From assembly GCA_022702705.1 (NCBI GenBank), contig CM040423.1, positions 123,142,852-123,206,851 of the forward strand: a stretch of DNA of 64,000 nt, read 5' to 3'. A model generated the notes under the pieces. That model was given only the letters and a program-made list of their open reading frames with translations. It ran no database searches and was not told where the DNA came from. Source of the stretch: Papilionanthe hookeriana x Papilionanthe teres (taxonomy: Eukaryota; Streptophyta; Magnoliopsida; Asparagales; Orchidaceae). A program made the position numbers and the translations under genes. Of this stretch, positions 1 to 9,799 are shown piece by piece. Each line of letters begins with the position of its first letter. Within the stretch, counting starts at the first letter, position 1.

Positions 1-732
1 CATAGAAAACCAATTAGGGCAAATTGCTTCTGCACTAAGGAATAGATCTGTTGGAACTTTACTTAGCAATGTTGAAGTAAATCCTAAAGATCAAGGAAAA
101 GAACAAATCAAAGCTATTCAACTGAGAAGTGGAAAACAGTTGGAAACGAGAGTTCAAAAAGAAACTATAATTGAAAAGGAAAAAGAAGAAACTGAAGGAG
201 AAAATGAAAGTTTATATCCTGATCTTCCTCTAAAACCTATGAAAATTACTGTTGAAAAACTACCTCAACCATTTCCTCAAAGATTAAAGCAACAAGATAA
301 GGGAAAAAGATTTGCTAAATTCTTAGAAGTTTTGAAAAAAATTGTCAATAAATATTCCTTTTTTTGAAGCTTTAGAACAAATGCCTGAATATGTTAAATT
401 TATGAAGGATATACTCAACAAAAAGTGGAAGTTACTAGATCATGAGACTGTTGTACTCAGTGAAGAGTGTAGTGTTATAATTCAGAGAAAACTTCCCGAA
501 AAACTTAAAGATCCTGGTAGTTTCACTATCCTGTGTGCTATTGGTGAAAAATTTTATGGGTGAGCATTATGTGATTTGGGAACTAGCATAAATTTGATGC
601 CTCTATCAACTTTTAAAAGATTAGAAATTGGAGAGATATCACCAACTTCTGTAACTCTAGAGTTAGCTGATCGATGTATTACACATCCTAAGGGAGTTGT
701 AGAAGATGTTTTGGTCAAGGTTGATAAGTTTA
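1..732 (+). pseudogene. Athila-lineage gag C-terminus to protease, duplicated fragment
   Basis: This is a partial Ty3/gypsy (Athila-type) coding fragment. It is nearly the same as 2906-3657, so it is one copy of a tandem duplication. It runs from the end of gag (NIENQLGQIA-like stretch, then a Lys/Glu-rich linker) into the aspartic protease region (CAIGEKFYG, then the D-L-G-x-S-I-N-L-M-P stretch typical of Athila protease). The frame shifts near 345, where a run of A differs from the second copy. A stop follows FYG near 561. At about 732 the protease sequence breaks and an upstream part of gag begins, which marks the duplication junction. Not functional. The family call is secure; the lineage rests on the gag and RT motifs of the adjoining copy. 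Confidence 0.85.
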
Positions 733-1363
733 TTTAAAGAACTTCTTAGGAAATGTCCACATCAAGTTTTACCAGATTGGTTAATTATTCAAACATTTTA
801 TAATGGATTAGTAGGATCTCTTAGATTTATAATAGACACTACTGCTGGTGGATCACTAATGTCTAATCCTTTTGAACAAGCCTATGCGTTAATAGAAGAA
901 ATGACTACCAATAATTTTCAATGGCCTGCTGAAAGGGTAAATCCTATGAGAGTAGCCAGTATTCATGATTCTGATGCTTTAACTATGATAGTTTCTCAAA
1001 TTGCTGTTCTTTTAAAGAAAATATATCAATACGGAATGAATCATTCTCAAACACCTCCAGTGTTAGAATAAAATTCATTAGGACAAATCGTAGATGCTTA
1101 ATCTTCATATGAAACTCTAAATGCAAAAAATAATAGACAAAATAACCCTTACTCAAACTATTATAATCCAGGGTGGAAAAATCATCCAAACTTTAATTAG
1201 AATAATCAAAATAATAATGTTAATCCATAGTGGGGGAACAATCCTGTATACCCATTAGGAAATATAAAACAATCAAAGTAATTCCAATTATAGACCTTCT
1301 AATCCACTAGGTTTTTATAATAATTCCCAATTTAAGGAGAAAAAATTGTCCATGGAAGAATTG
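733..1363 (+). pseudogene. Athila-lineage gag, central part (interrupted by transposon)
   Basis: Capsid and linker part of an Athila-type gag, which forms the particle around the retrotransposon RNA. Visible features are FKELLRKCPHQVLPDW, then a FYNGL stretch, then NNFQWPAER and an Asn-rich tail (NNPYSNYYNP). The same order occurs in the minus-strand copies at 5.8-6.7 and 11.2-12.2 kb. Several in-frame stops lie in the tail (near 1070, 1100, 1198 and 1230). The frame ends at codons for M-E-E, where a PIF/Harbinger-like element is inserted; gag resumes at 2861. Not functional. Confidence 0.85.
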
Positions 1364-1694
1364 GGGTCTGTTTGGGGCAGTGCAGCTTATCCAGCTTATT
1401 CAGATAAGCAGCTTATTCTGATAAGCTCCTGATAAGCAGCTGAACAGGATAAGCAGTTTGTCTATTTAGTTTGAGCGTTTGTAGAATAGATTATTTGCAG
1501 TTGTTTGTGAAAAAATGACCGTTACACCCCTGAAATGAATAAGCTGTTTAGTTATTTTGTTTTTGCGGTTTGAAAACAACTTATATGCAGCTGTTTGTAG
1601 AAAAATTACAACTTTTGCTCCTCTTTATTAATAAAATTTATTAAGATATCAAAGTCTTATTTCAAATTTTAAAAAATATTTTAAAATATAAAAT

Positions 1695-1781
1695 TTCTTT
1701 TATACAAAGATCGCAAAAGATGTGCGTAGCTTCTTTAGTCCATATTGCCGAGGATCCCCCCTTAACGGACTTTTTAGGCAT
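1695..1781 (-). pseudogene. MYB/SANT-like first exon remnant of Harbinger ORF
   Basis: The minus strand reads from an ATG at 1781 through a basic N-terminus to WTKEATHIFCDLCIKEI, then runs into AT-rich sequence homologous to the element's left end. W-T-x-E-x-T-x-I-F-C-D-L-C-I-K-E-I is the usual start of plant MYB/SANT-like proteins encoded next to PIF/Harbinger transposases; these are thought to carry the transposase to the nucleus and to the DNA ends. The matching stretch in the larger element lies at 27798-27873. The rest of the gene and all of the transposase are missing, so this is the scar of an internal deletion. Confidence 0.75.
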
Positions 1782-2482
1782 TTCAGAAGAAATGTCGAAG
1801 TTGATGTGCTTAAAGAAAATAACTAGAAACAAAAAAGGAGAAAAACATTTATCCAGAATCAAATGCTAAACAGATGTGAACTTCCCTTTGCAATGCCCAA
1901 ACATAAAATAAACCCATATCACATTTACATTACATGTAGCCTTAAAAAATCTCATAGATTCAGGAGCTGCATAGCAAATAATACCATAAATATTACTTGT
2001 AGCCTGACAACTATAAGGAACTGTCAAAATTGCTGCAGTGTTATTAGAGCTGTGAAAAATGTATATCTTCTCTGTATACCTTTATTCACCCAAACGGCTC
2101 AAAGAAGAATTTCACAGTTCTCATGCATATGAAATATGAACTGTAAAAAATGCTGCAGTATTATTTTGGACCAAGAAGAAAGAAAAGATCCTACCATCCA
2201 AAACAGTCGAAAATTTTTTACCACAGAGAAATGTATATCTTCTCTGTTAACCGATTTGCCATCAAAAGTTTCAACAATCGACAAACTCCCCGAAGGTTAG
2301 CAGGCCTACCTTTAACAGATCTCCTAAAACAAAATGAGAAGAGGGCGAGAGGATCGAACGAACTCGATCTTCAAATATGGAATCAAAAATTTAACAGATC
2401 TACCATCCAAAACAATTGAAAGGTTTGGCACCTAACAAATCTACAGATCTATAACAGATCTATAGCATGCAAAGAAAAAAAA

Positions 2483-2616
2483 AACTTGCCGAACTTAGCA
2501 GAGGGGACAAGAAAGAGATGGAGTACCACGAGAACTTGCCAAACTTAGCAGAGGGGTATTGGGAAGAAGAAGGAGATGGAGTACCACGAGAACTTGCCGA
2601 ACTTAGCAGAGGGGAG
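2483..2616 (+). repeat. Short tandem repeat in right part of Harbinger element
   Basis: AACTTGCC(G/A)AACTTAGCAGAGGGG occurs three times, starting at 2483, 2533 and 2591. The intervals carry GGAGATGGAGTACCACGAG-like sequence. The units are 50 and 58 bp. The larger related element also has GA-rich short repeats near its right end (28957-29290). Confidence 0.8.
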
Positions 2617-2860
2617 AAGTCTGGGGTAAGCCGCTCGACGGCGAGGGCGAGAAGACACACAGGATCGAATGGGCACAGAGGAAATTTACAACCTGAACGC
2701 GCAATAATCCGCCTCGAGGGCACTTGCGATGGTAATAAGGAAAAGGCTAATCGCGGTAGGAGCGGTAGGAAAAATTTGGTCCCAACGTTTTATTCAAACG
2801 TGTATGCGGCGGTACGAAAAAGCTATCGCACCCCAAAAAGCTGCCCCAAACGGTTCCTTA

Positions 2861-3530
2861 GTTTTGAATATGGGTAATCAATTACAAAATCAAGGAAATG
2901 CTATTAAAAACATAGAAAAACAATTAGGGCAAATTGCTTCTACACTAAGGAATAGAACTGTTGGAACTTTAGCTAGCAATGTTGAAGTAAATCCTAAAGA
3001 TCAAGGAAAAAAACAAATCAAAGCTATTCAATTGAGAAGTGGAAAAGAGTTCGAAACAAGAGTTCAAAAAGAAACTGTAATTGAAAAGGAAAAAGAAGAA
3101 ACTGAAGGAGAAAATGAAAGTTTATACCCTGTTTTTCCTCTGAAACCTATGAAAATTACTGTTGAAAAACTACCTCCACCATTTTCTCAAAGATTAAAGC
3201 AACAAGATAATGGAAAAAGATTTGCTAAATTCGTAGAAATTTTAAAAAAATTGTCAATAAATATTCCTTTTGTTGAAGGTTTAGAAAAAATGCCTAATTA
3301 TGTTAAATTTATGAAGGATATACTCAACAAAAAGAGGAAGTTACTAAATCATGAGACTGTTGCACTCAGTGAAGAGTGTAGTGCTATAATTCAAAGAAAA
3401 CTTCTCAAAAAACTTAAAGATCCTGGTAGTTTCACTATCCCGTGTGCTATTGGTGAAAAATTTTATGGGCGACCATTATGTGATTTCGGAGTTAGCATAA
3501 ATTTGATGCCTCTATCAACTTTTAAATGAT
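2861..3530 (+). pseudogene. Athila-lineage gag C-terminus and protease start
   Basis: Continues the gag frame from 1363: V-L-N-M-G-N-Q, then N-I-E-K-Q-L-G-Q-I, an acidic and basic linker, and the start of the protease region (IPCAIGEKFYG, then a D-F-G-V-S-I-N-L-M-P stretch). Athila proteases here usually read D-L-G-A-S, so two residues at the active-site loop are changed. The frame ends in a TGA at 3527-3529, replacing the Arg codon seen in copy 1. An open frame also runs in from the 3' end of the inserted transposon (ATG at 2729); I regard that as an accidental fusion. Confidence 0.85.
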
Positions 3531-4282
3531 TAGAAATTAGAGAGATATCACCAACTTCTGTAACTCTAGAGTTAGCTGATCGATATATTACACATCCTAA
3601 AGGAGTTGTAGAAGATGTTTTGGTCAAGATTGATAAGTTTATTTTTCTTTTGGACTTTATCATTCTAGATATGGAAGAAGATAAAGAAATTCCAATCATT
3701 TTAGGAAGACCATTCCTAGCTACAGGAAGAGCCATGATAGACGTTCAAAAAAGGCAATTGACTATGAGAGTAAATGATCAAGAAGTAACCTTTAACATCT
3801 TAAAGTCAATGAAATATCCATCAATTGAAAAAGATGATGAATGTTTTAGAATGGATATATGTGATTATCTAAGAAAAGAATATTTCAAAGAAAATTACGA
3901 AGAAAAAGAAGACGTAGAAAAAGATAATTTTGAAGAAATTGATAGTGTGGAAGCTGATTATATTCAAGAAAAATATAAAACGCTCAATTCAATTGCACCA
4001 AAAAATGAAGTATTAATTCCATCTGTTGTAAAACCCCCTGAACTTAAGTTAAAGAATCTTCCAATTCATTTAAAGTATGTATTTTTAGGAGTGTTTTCAA
4101 CATTACCAGTAATTGTATCCTCAGACTTAAATGAAATTCAAGAACAAAAATTACTGGATACATTAAAAAGATACAAAAGAGCTTTTGGATGGACTCTAGC
4201 TGATATTAAAAGAATTAGTCCTTTGATTTGTATGTACATAATTTTATTAAATGAAGAACATAAACCTAGAATTGACCCTTAA
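3531..4282 (+). pseudogene. Athila-lineage protease C-terminus and pol linker
   Basis: Encodes the rest of the aspartic protease (flap and I-I-L-G-R-P-F-L-A-T-G-R-A box near 3690-3735), then an acidic linker leading to the RT N-terminus (L-P-V-I-V-S-S-D-L-N near 4105). The protease would cleave the Gag-Pol polyprotein. A stop at 4280 separates it from the RT. Order and spacing agree with minus-strand element B at 9.8-10.8 kb. Confidence 0.85.
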
Positions 4283-4975
4283 AGGAGACTGAACCCTATA
4301 ATGAAAGAAGTAGTTAAAAAAGAGATTTTAAAATGGTTAGATGCTGGAATTATATATCCTATTTCGGATAGTACTTGGGTAAGTCCAATTCATTGTGTTC
4401 CCAAGAAAGGAGAAATAAATTTTGATGAAAATGAAAATGATGAATTAATACCTATCAGATAAGTTTTTGGATAGCTTATTTGCATTGACTATCGAAAATT
4501 AAATGCTGCCACCCGTAAAGATCACTTTCCTCTTCCTTTCTTAGACCAAATGCTAGATAGACTTGCCGCACACAAGTACTATTATTTTTTAGATTGATAT
4601 ACTGGTTACCATCACATAAATATTGCTCCTAAGGATCAAGAGAAAACCACTTTTACTAGTCCTTATGGAACTTTTGCTTTCAGAAGAATGTCTTTTGGAC
4701 TATGTAATGCACCTGCAACATTCCAAAGATGTATGATGTCTATTTTTAGTAAATTAATAGACAATGGAATAGAAGTATTTATGGATTATTTCTCTGTGTT
4801 TGGAACAACATTTGGCGCATGCTTAAATCATCTTGAAAAAGTTTTGGATCTATGCAAAAAAACTAACTTAGTTCTAAATTGGGAGAAATGTCAAATTATG
4901 GTTGTAGGAGTAATTGTATTAGGACATAAAATTTCAGAAAATGGCATGGAAGTAGACCCTGCAAAAAGTTAAGTA
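4283..4975 (+). pseudogene. Athila-lineage reverse transcriptase
   Basis: The RT copies element RNA into DNA. Motifs in order: WVSPIHCVPKKG (about 4376), I-D-Y-R-K-L-N-A-A-T (4480), DHFPLPFLDQMLDRL (4520), then FLD-stop-YTGYHH (4589), FGLCNAPATFQRCM (4690), and the catalytic box V-F-M-D-Y-F (4777). Athila RTs have M-D-D-F there, so the second catalytic Asp is Tyr. The first catalytic block also has a TGA where Gly is expected. Further stops lie near 4460, 4470 and 4970. The protein cannot be active. The family call is secure. Confidence 0.9.
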
Positions 4976-5632
4976 ATAGCTAAATTACCACCTCCTACTA
5001 TAGTGAGAGGAGTAAGAAGTTTTCTTGGACATGTTGGTTTCTACAGACGCTATATTAAAGATTTTTCAAAAATTACAAAACCTTTATGCCAACTTTTAGA
5101 AGAAGATAAGAAATTTAAATTTGCTGAAGAATGCTTAAATGCCTTTAAATTATTAAAGGAAAAACTAATCACAGCACCTGTAATAGTTTCACATGATTGG
5201 GAGAAACCGTTCGAACTAATGTGTGATGCTAGTGATTATGCTATTAAAGCTATTCTTGGTCAAAGATATGATAAAATTTTTAAGGTTATATACTACGCTA
5301 GTAGAACTCTTAATGATGCTCAAATTAACTAAACTGTTACTGAAAAAGAGTTACTGGCTATTGTGTATGCTTTTGATAAATTTAGATCATATTTAATTGG
5401 AACTAAATGTATTGTGCATACTCATCATTCTACTATTAAATATCTGATGTAAAAGAAGGATACAAAACCAAGATTAATTATATAGGTACTTTTAATGCAA
5501 AAATTCGATTTTGTGGTGATTGATAGAAAGGGAATTGAAAATCAAATTACTGATCATTTGTCGAGACTTGAATATCATGAATTATCTGACACCAATAATG
5601 AAATAATAGACAACTTCTCCGATGAATAACTT
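4976..5632 (+). pseudogene. Athila-lineage RNase H; pol ends without integrase
   Basis: Follows the RT with RSFLGHVGFYRRYIKDF (5012), P-F-E-L-M-C-D-A-S-D-Y-A-I (5205), TVTEKELLAIVYAFDKFR (5335) and the tail ITDHLSRLE (5550). RNase H would degrade the RNA strand of the RNA:DNA hybrid. Stops occur near 5330, 5450 and 5482. An integrase should follow directly; instead the sequence passes at about 5635 into the last 100 bp of an LTR, so integrase is deleted. Confidence 0.85.
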
Positions 5633-5638
5633 GAAATG

Positions 5639-5743
5639 ATACGTATACTTGCATTTGAAATTGTGAAATTTACAATAATTATTATAAATAATTAAATATA
5701 AATTCATAAATTCTTACATAAGTAAAAGTCGGGATAGCATCAC
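5639..5743 (+). repeat. 3' end of an Athila LTR (fragment, + orientation)
   Basis: GATACGTATACTTGCATTT here matches, on the opposite strand, the LTR of element B around 12590 (CAAGTATACGTATC). The fragment ends in ATCA just before the primer-binding site at 5749. Only about 100 bp of the LTR remains, joined on its left to RNase H coding sequence. Confidence 0.65.
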
Positions 5744-5748
5744 GTTTT

Positions 5749-5766
5749 TGGCGCCATTGCCGGAGA
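5749..5766 (+). other. Primer-binding site, tRNA-Asp type
   Basis: TGGCGCCATTGCCGGAGA is complementary, with two changes, to the 3' end of plant tRNA-Asp (canonical site TGGCGCCGTTGCCGGGGA), the usual Athila primer. It follows an LTR end and precedes a breakpoint at about 5826, where the sequence turns into gag on the opposite strand. Confidence 0.8.
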
Positions 5767-5825
5767 TTAAATCTTCTCGCAGTGGTAACAAATTATTGTA
5801 TTTTTAAGTATATATAAAGTCGCAT

Positions 5826-6750
5826 CAATTCTTCCAAACTGGATTATAATAGTTTGAATAAGGATTATTTTGTCTATTATTTATTGCATTTATAGTTTCA
5901 TATGAAGATTGAGCTGGTACGATTTTTCCTATTGAATTTTCTTCTAACACTGAAGGTGTTTGAGAACGATTCATTCCATATTGATTTATTTTCTTAGAAA
6001 GAGCAGCAATTTGAGAAACTATCATGGTTAAAGCATCAGAATCATGAATACTGGCTACTCTCTTAGGATTTACCCATTCAGCTGTTCATTGAAAATTATT
6101 CGTAGCCATTTCTTCTATTAACGCATAGGCTTCTTTAAAAGGTTTAGACATTAATGATCCACAAGCAGCAGCGTCTATTATAGATCTAAGAGATCCTACT
6201 ATTCCATTATAAAATGTTTAACCAATCTGGTAAAGCATGATGTGGACATTTCCTAATAAGTTCTTTAAATCTTTCCGAAGATCCACATATCGATTCTCCC
6301 TCATACTGACTGAAAGATGTGATATCGTTTCTAAGCTTAACAGTCTTAGATGGTGGAAAATATTTCGATAAGAATTTTGTGAAATTTCTCCCCAAGTTCT
6401 AATAGACAAGGTGCTAACGAATTTAACCAAGCCTTAGCCATATTCCTTAATGAAAAAGGAAAGAGTCTAAGTCTGATAGCATCCGTAGACACTCTGTCGT
6501 ACTTAAAAGTAGCATAAAGTTCTAAGAAACTTGCAAAATGTAAATTAGGATCTTCATTTGTAGTTCCACCAAATTGATTGTTTTGTATAATTTAGATAAT
6601 TGCATGTTTAAGCTCAAATGAATTAGCGGCTACATCTGGATTTTGGATAGTTAAGTGAATTTCATCTAATGTAGGGTTAGCGTAATCTCTTAATGGTCTA
6701 GATTGATGTTCATTTTCTAAACTTTGGTTGTTTGCGTTGTTTCCATTGTT
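5826..6750 (-). pseudogene. Athila-lineage gag of element C (minus strand)
   Basis: Minus-strand gag fragment. From high to low coordinate: R-L-F-P-F-S-L-R-N-M-A-K-A-W-L-N-S-L-A-P (about 6460-6400, the retrotransposon gag domain), FLSKYFPPSKT (6360), FKELIRKCPHHALPDW (6265), and MIVSQIAALSKKINQYGMN (6025) with the Asn-rich tail at 5830. Frameshifts occur near 6405, where the frame splits into two overlapping readings, and around 6220-6080. It stops abruptly at about 5826 against the + strand LTR/PBS fragment, so nothing downstream of gag remains. Confidence 0.85.
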
Positions 6751-6952
6751 TCAAAATTTATAGGTTCTTTTCTTAGTTTTCTAATTCTCCTATCAGTGTG
6801 TTCTAATTTCGAATCGTAGGGTATAAGATTTTCAGAACCAAATTTGTGCATACAATCAAAATCACTACACAATAAATCAATTAACTAAATAAGTTGCAAT
6901 TCTATTGAGGTTTTCTAACAGTTATAAATTGTTTGTTATTTTAATTAAGTTT

Positions 6953-6968
6953 CCTCAGTAACGGCACC
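6953..6968 (-). other. Primer-binding site of element C (inner copy)
   Basis: On the minus strand TGGTGCCGTTACTGAG follows ...GGGATCAAGTTTT, the usual Athila LTR-end and PBS arrangement for a tRNA-Asp primer. A second PBS-like copy lies 90 bp away at 7043-7058. Confidence 0.7.
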
Positions 6969-6974
6969 AAAAAC

Positions 6975-8705
6975 TTGATCCCGTGATTTTAAATATACTT
7001 ATAAATATAAGAATTCGACACTACTACTAAAAGTTATAAATTCTTAGCAACGACGCCAAAAACTTGTCTTGGAGCGTAATTTTAATTTTAGTAAACGGTA
7101 AAATATTATAATCCTTTAATCCCTGAGTTACCTTTAAACGCAAGAATACATATCGCTTAAGTAATACAGGGCTCTAGTGGAGTTCTGGTTATCGATACCA
7201 CAGGGAAATATATTAAAGCCTACGGACTAGAATTATATAAACCAAGTTAGAATTACAACTAAATCAAATTTGTCTATCTGTCACTAATACACAATCGATA
7301 ATAATAAAGATCTTATATCTAAACTAGTTCTACTAACATATTACTAATACTAATAAAGTTAAGTTCAAATATATAATAGCAAGAATCTTTCTCCTTTGTT
7401 AAGATATTTAAGTGAAGTGATAATTAGAATTAGTTTTATATGTTTTGTGCCAAATAGAAGCATAACTATTCTTTACCCTTTGGTCCAGGTATTAGGAACA
7501 TTGACTAATCCTATGCTTGGTTATTGAATCTGCGGTTAGGCTGGGACTTCGGAGCTCCCACGATCCCCTCGCCTGAGGGCTAACAACCTACACTTCAGCA
7601 CCCAAACGACAGCACCGAATTGAGGATTTTAGTCTGTCACTCTAAAATCTCCAATTTTACACCCGATTAATATTATTCCCTATTTATTTGCACTTCTCCT
7701 TTCAAGGATTTATCCATCTACCTTTCAAAGAGAAATGTGATACATACTAGTTAAGAATACTTAGCCCACGGTCAGATCTTAAGAATTACTCATAGATTTT
7801 AACGATACAAATGACCAATTCGTATAGTAAAGTAAGTATAGGTATAATATCATCACAACTTCTTTATATTAGGTTTAATATGCTAATTCATACAATCATT
7901 TCACAAATACATCAAAACAAGGAGAAAGACAGAACAACTACTCAGAATTCATGAAGATGATGCAATAAAACATGGACTTCATATAATAAAGTAAAGTTCT
8001 ATAAACTATAGTAAGTAAAAACAACTTATCTTAAATTCCTCCCCAAGCAAACTCATTGAAGTTCCTCTAGATTTCTTCCTTTCTTATAGCACACGAAATT
8101 CTCCTTCGAAACGACAATGCAGAAGAGATCTCTCACTTCCCTTCCACTCTTACAATCCCTCGAAGAATTCCTCACAAAATCTCTATTTGAACTCACTCCT
8201 CACTAAATAATAACAATAATTGACACTTTAGACTCTCTAGTAAACACGTAGGAGACACTCTTTTCGGCCTAAAATGGTTCTTTTTAAAGTTGTAGAAGAG
8301 TCTCTTAGGGTTTTGTAGGTACCCCATCGAAATTCATCCACATTCAACGTATTTCTGGAAAGATCCGTCGATCCCGCCGTCGGCGGCCTCGAGCTGCGCC
8401 GTCGTCGGCCTTTTAGAAATAGTGCTTTAAACAAGCCCTGCCATCGGCGGCCTCCATCTCTGTTGTCAGCAGCCTTCCTTGCAATTAATTCTGAACTCTC
8501 GAGAAAATCAGCCAGTCGGTGTCATTGACCTCACCGTCGGTGCCCTAGGTCAAATTTGTAAAATTTGGTCTTTTTTGCTCCAAATTCACTCCTTTTTTGC
8601 ATATTTTCGCTCATTTGTCCTTAAATCTTCATACCTACAGAAAAACACCAAAAATACCCTTCTTTAAAGTGCAATATTATCAAAATCAGTATAAAATAGG
8701 CATGA
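6975..8705 (-). repeat. LTR of Athila element C
   Basis: About 1.7 kb of non-coding DNA between the PBS and the end of element B's pol. It is homologous to the LTR at 12459-14120: shared landmarks are AAGTAATACAGGGCT (7159 and 12613) and TTCTTTAAAGTGCAATAT (8660 and 14061). The outer end, expected to read TGATAG on the minus strand as at 14120, is missing or altered, and the sequence passes straight into RNase H coding remnants of element B at about 8712. Small ORFs within it are not credible genes. Confidence 0.75.
7043..7058 (-). other. Second primer-binding-site-like copy (outer)
   Basis: On the minus strand TGGCGTCGTTGCTAAG follows ...GACAAGTTTT. Its sequence and setting repeat the site at 6953. 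The LTR end and PBS are therefore present twice within 105 bp, and the element's true LTR end is ambiguous. Confidence 0.65.
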
Positions 8706-8712
8706 AAATCTT

Positions 8713-9700
8713 AACCTTTTTTCCTTGGGTCAATAGATCGAAAGCTTTTAAGCATTAATTGTTAAAATAAAACTTCCTATCTTTTTCCAAAAGTTGGCAT
8801 AGAGGCTTAGTAATTTTGGTAAAGTTTTTAATATATCACCTGTAGAGTCCTACATGTTCCAAAAAGCTTCTTCCCTCTCATAGTTGTTAGAGGTGGTAAT
8901 TTATTTATAAGTTGAATCCTACATGTCTCAAAAAGCTTCTTTCCCTTCTCACTATTGTTGGAGGTAGTAATTTTTCTATAATTTGAATCTTTGCAGGATC
9001 TACTTTCATGTCATATACAGATATTTTATGCCCAAGCACAATTCATCCTACAACCATAAATTGACACTTTTCCCAGTTTAGAACTAAATTTGTTCTTTCA
9101 CAAACCTCTAAAACTTTTTCTAAGTTGCATAGGCATGCATCAAATGAATCTCCAAATACTGAGAAATCATCCATAATCACTTCTATTCCATCATCAATTA
9201 ATTTGCTAAAATATAGACGTCATACATCTTTGAAATGTTGTAGGTGCATTACATAATCCAAATGTCATTCTTCCAAAAGAAAAAGTTCCATAAGTGCTAG
9301 TAAATGTAGTATTCTCTTGATCCTCAGGAGCAATAGGTATGTGGTGATAAACGGTATATCCATCTAAAAAGTAATAATAGTAGTGTCCAGTAAGTCTGTC
9401 TAGCATTTGGTCTAAAAATGGTAAAGGAAAGTGATCTTTTCTGGTGGCAGCATTTAATTTTCAATAATCAATACATATTCGCCAACCCGTGACTTGTCTT
9501 TTTAGTATAATTTCATATCGATCATTTACATCAACAGTCACTCATCCTTTCTTAGGAACACAATGAATTGGGCTTGTCCAAACACTATCATAAGTAGGAT
9601 ATATAATTCAAGCATCTAACCACTTTAAAATCTCTTTTTTAACCATTTTTTTCATTATTGGGTTCAGTCTCCTTTGTGGATCAACTCTAGGTTTATGTTG
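8713..9700 (-). pseudogene. Athila-lineage RT and RNase H start of element B
   Basis: Minus-strand RT. From high to low: CVPKKG near 9555, MLDRLTGHYYYYFLDGYT (9400), FGRMTFGLCNAPTTFQRC (9270), a frameshift after T-S-I-F (about 9206), then the catalytic I-M-D-D-F-S-V-F box (about 9170) with both Asp present, NLVLNWEKCQF (9090) and the RT-RNase H hinge LPPPTIVR (8960). About 77 bp of the hinge, coding for the T-I-V-R...H-V-G-F stretch, is repeated in tandem (8850-8985). Coding similarity fades at 8713, where the LTR of element C begins. Confidence 0.85.
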
Positions 9701-9799
9701 TTCATTCAACAAAATTTTGTGCATATAGATCGATGGACTGATTCTTTTAATATCAACTATGGACCAACCAAAAGCCTTTTTGTATCATTTTAAGGTGTC

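Larger units (their letters stand above)
1364..2857. mobile_element. Non-autonomous PIF/Harbinger-like element inserted in gag
   Basis: A 1494 bp insertion with imperfect terminal inverted repeats. The left end is GGGTCTGTTTGGGGCAG and the right end reads GGAACCGTTTGGGGCAG on the other strand. It is flanked by TTG at 1361-1363 and TTA at 2858-2860, matching the 3 bp TTA/TAA target duplication of PIF/Harbinger elements with one change. Removing the element and one target copy rejoins gag in frame (M-E-E-L then V-L-N-M-G-N), as in the uninterrupted copy at 11.1 kb. The first 340 bp resemble the left end of the larger element at 22118. It encodes no transposase but keeps a MYB/SANT exon remnant (1695-1781). 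Confidence 0.85.

Noticed and set aside
1863..2419. Two 89-residue ORFs in the small Harbinger element
   Set aside because: No recognisable domain, and they lie on the strand opposite to the real gene remnant.
2729..3529. 266-residue ORF as a single gene
   Set aside because: Its first 45 residues come from the right end of the inserted Harbinger element; the rest is Athila gag. Chance fusion frame.
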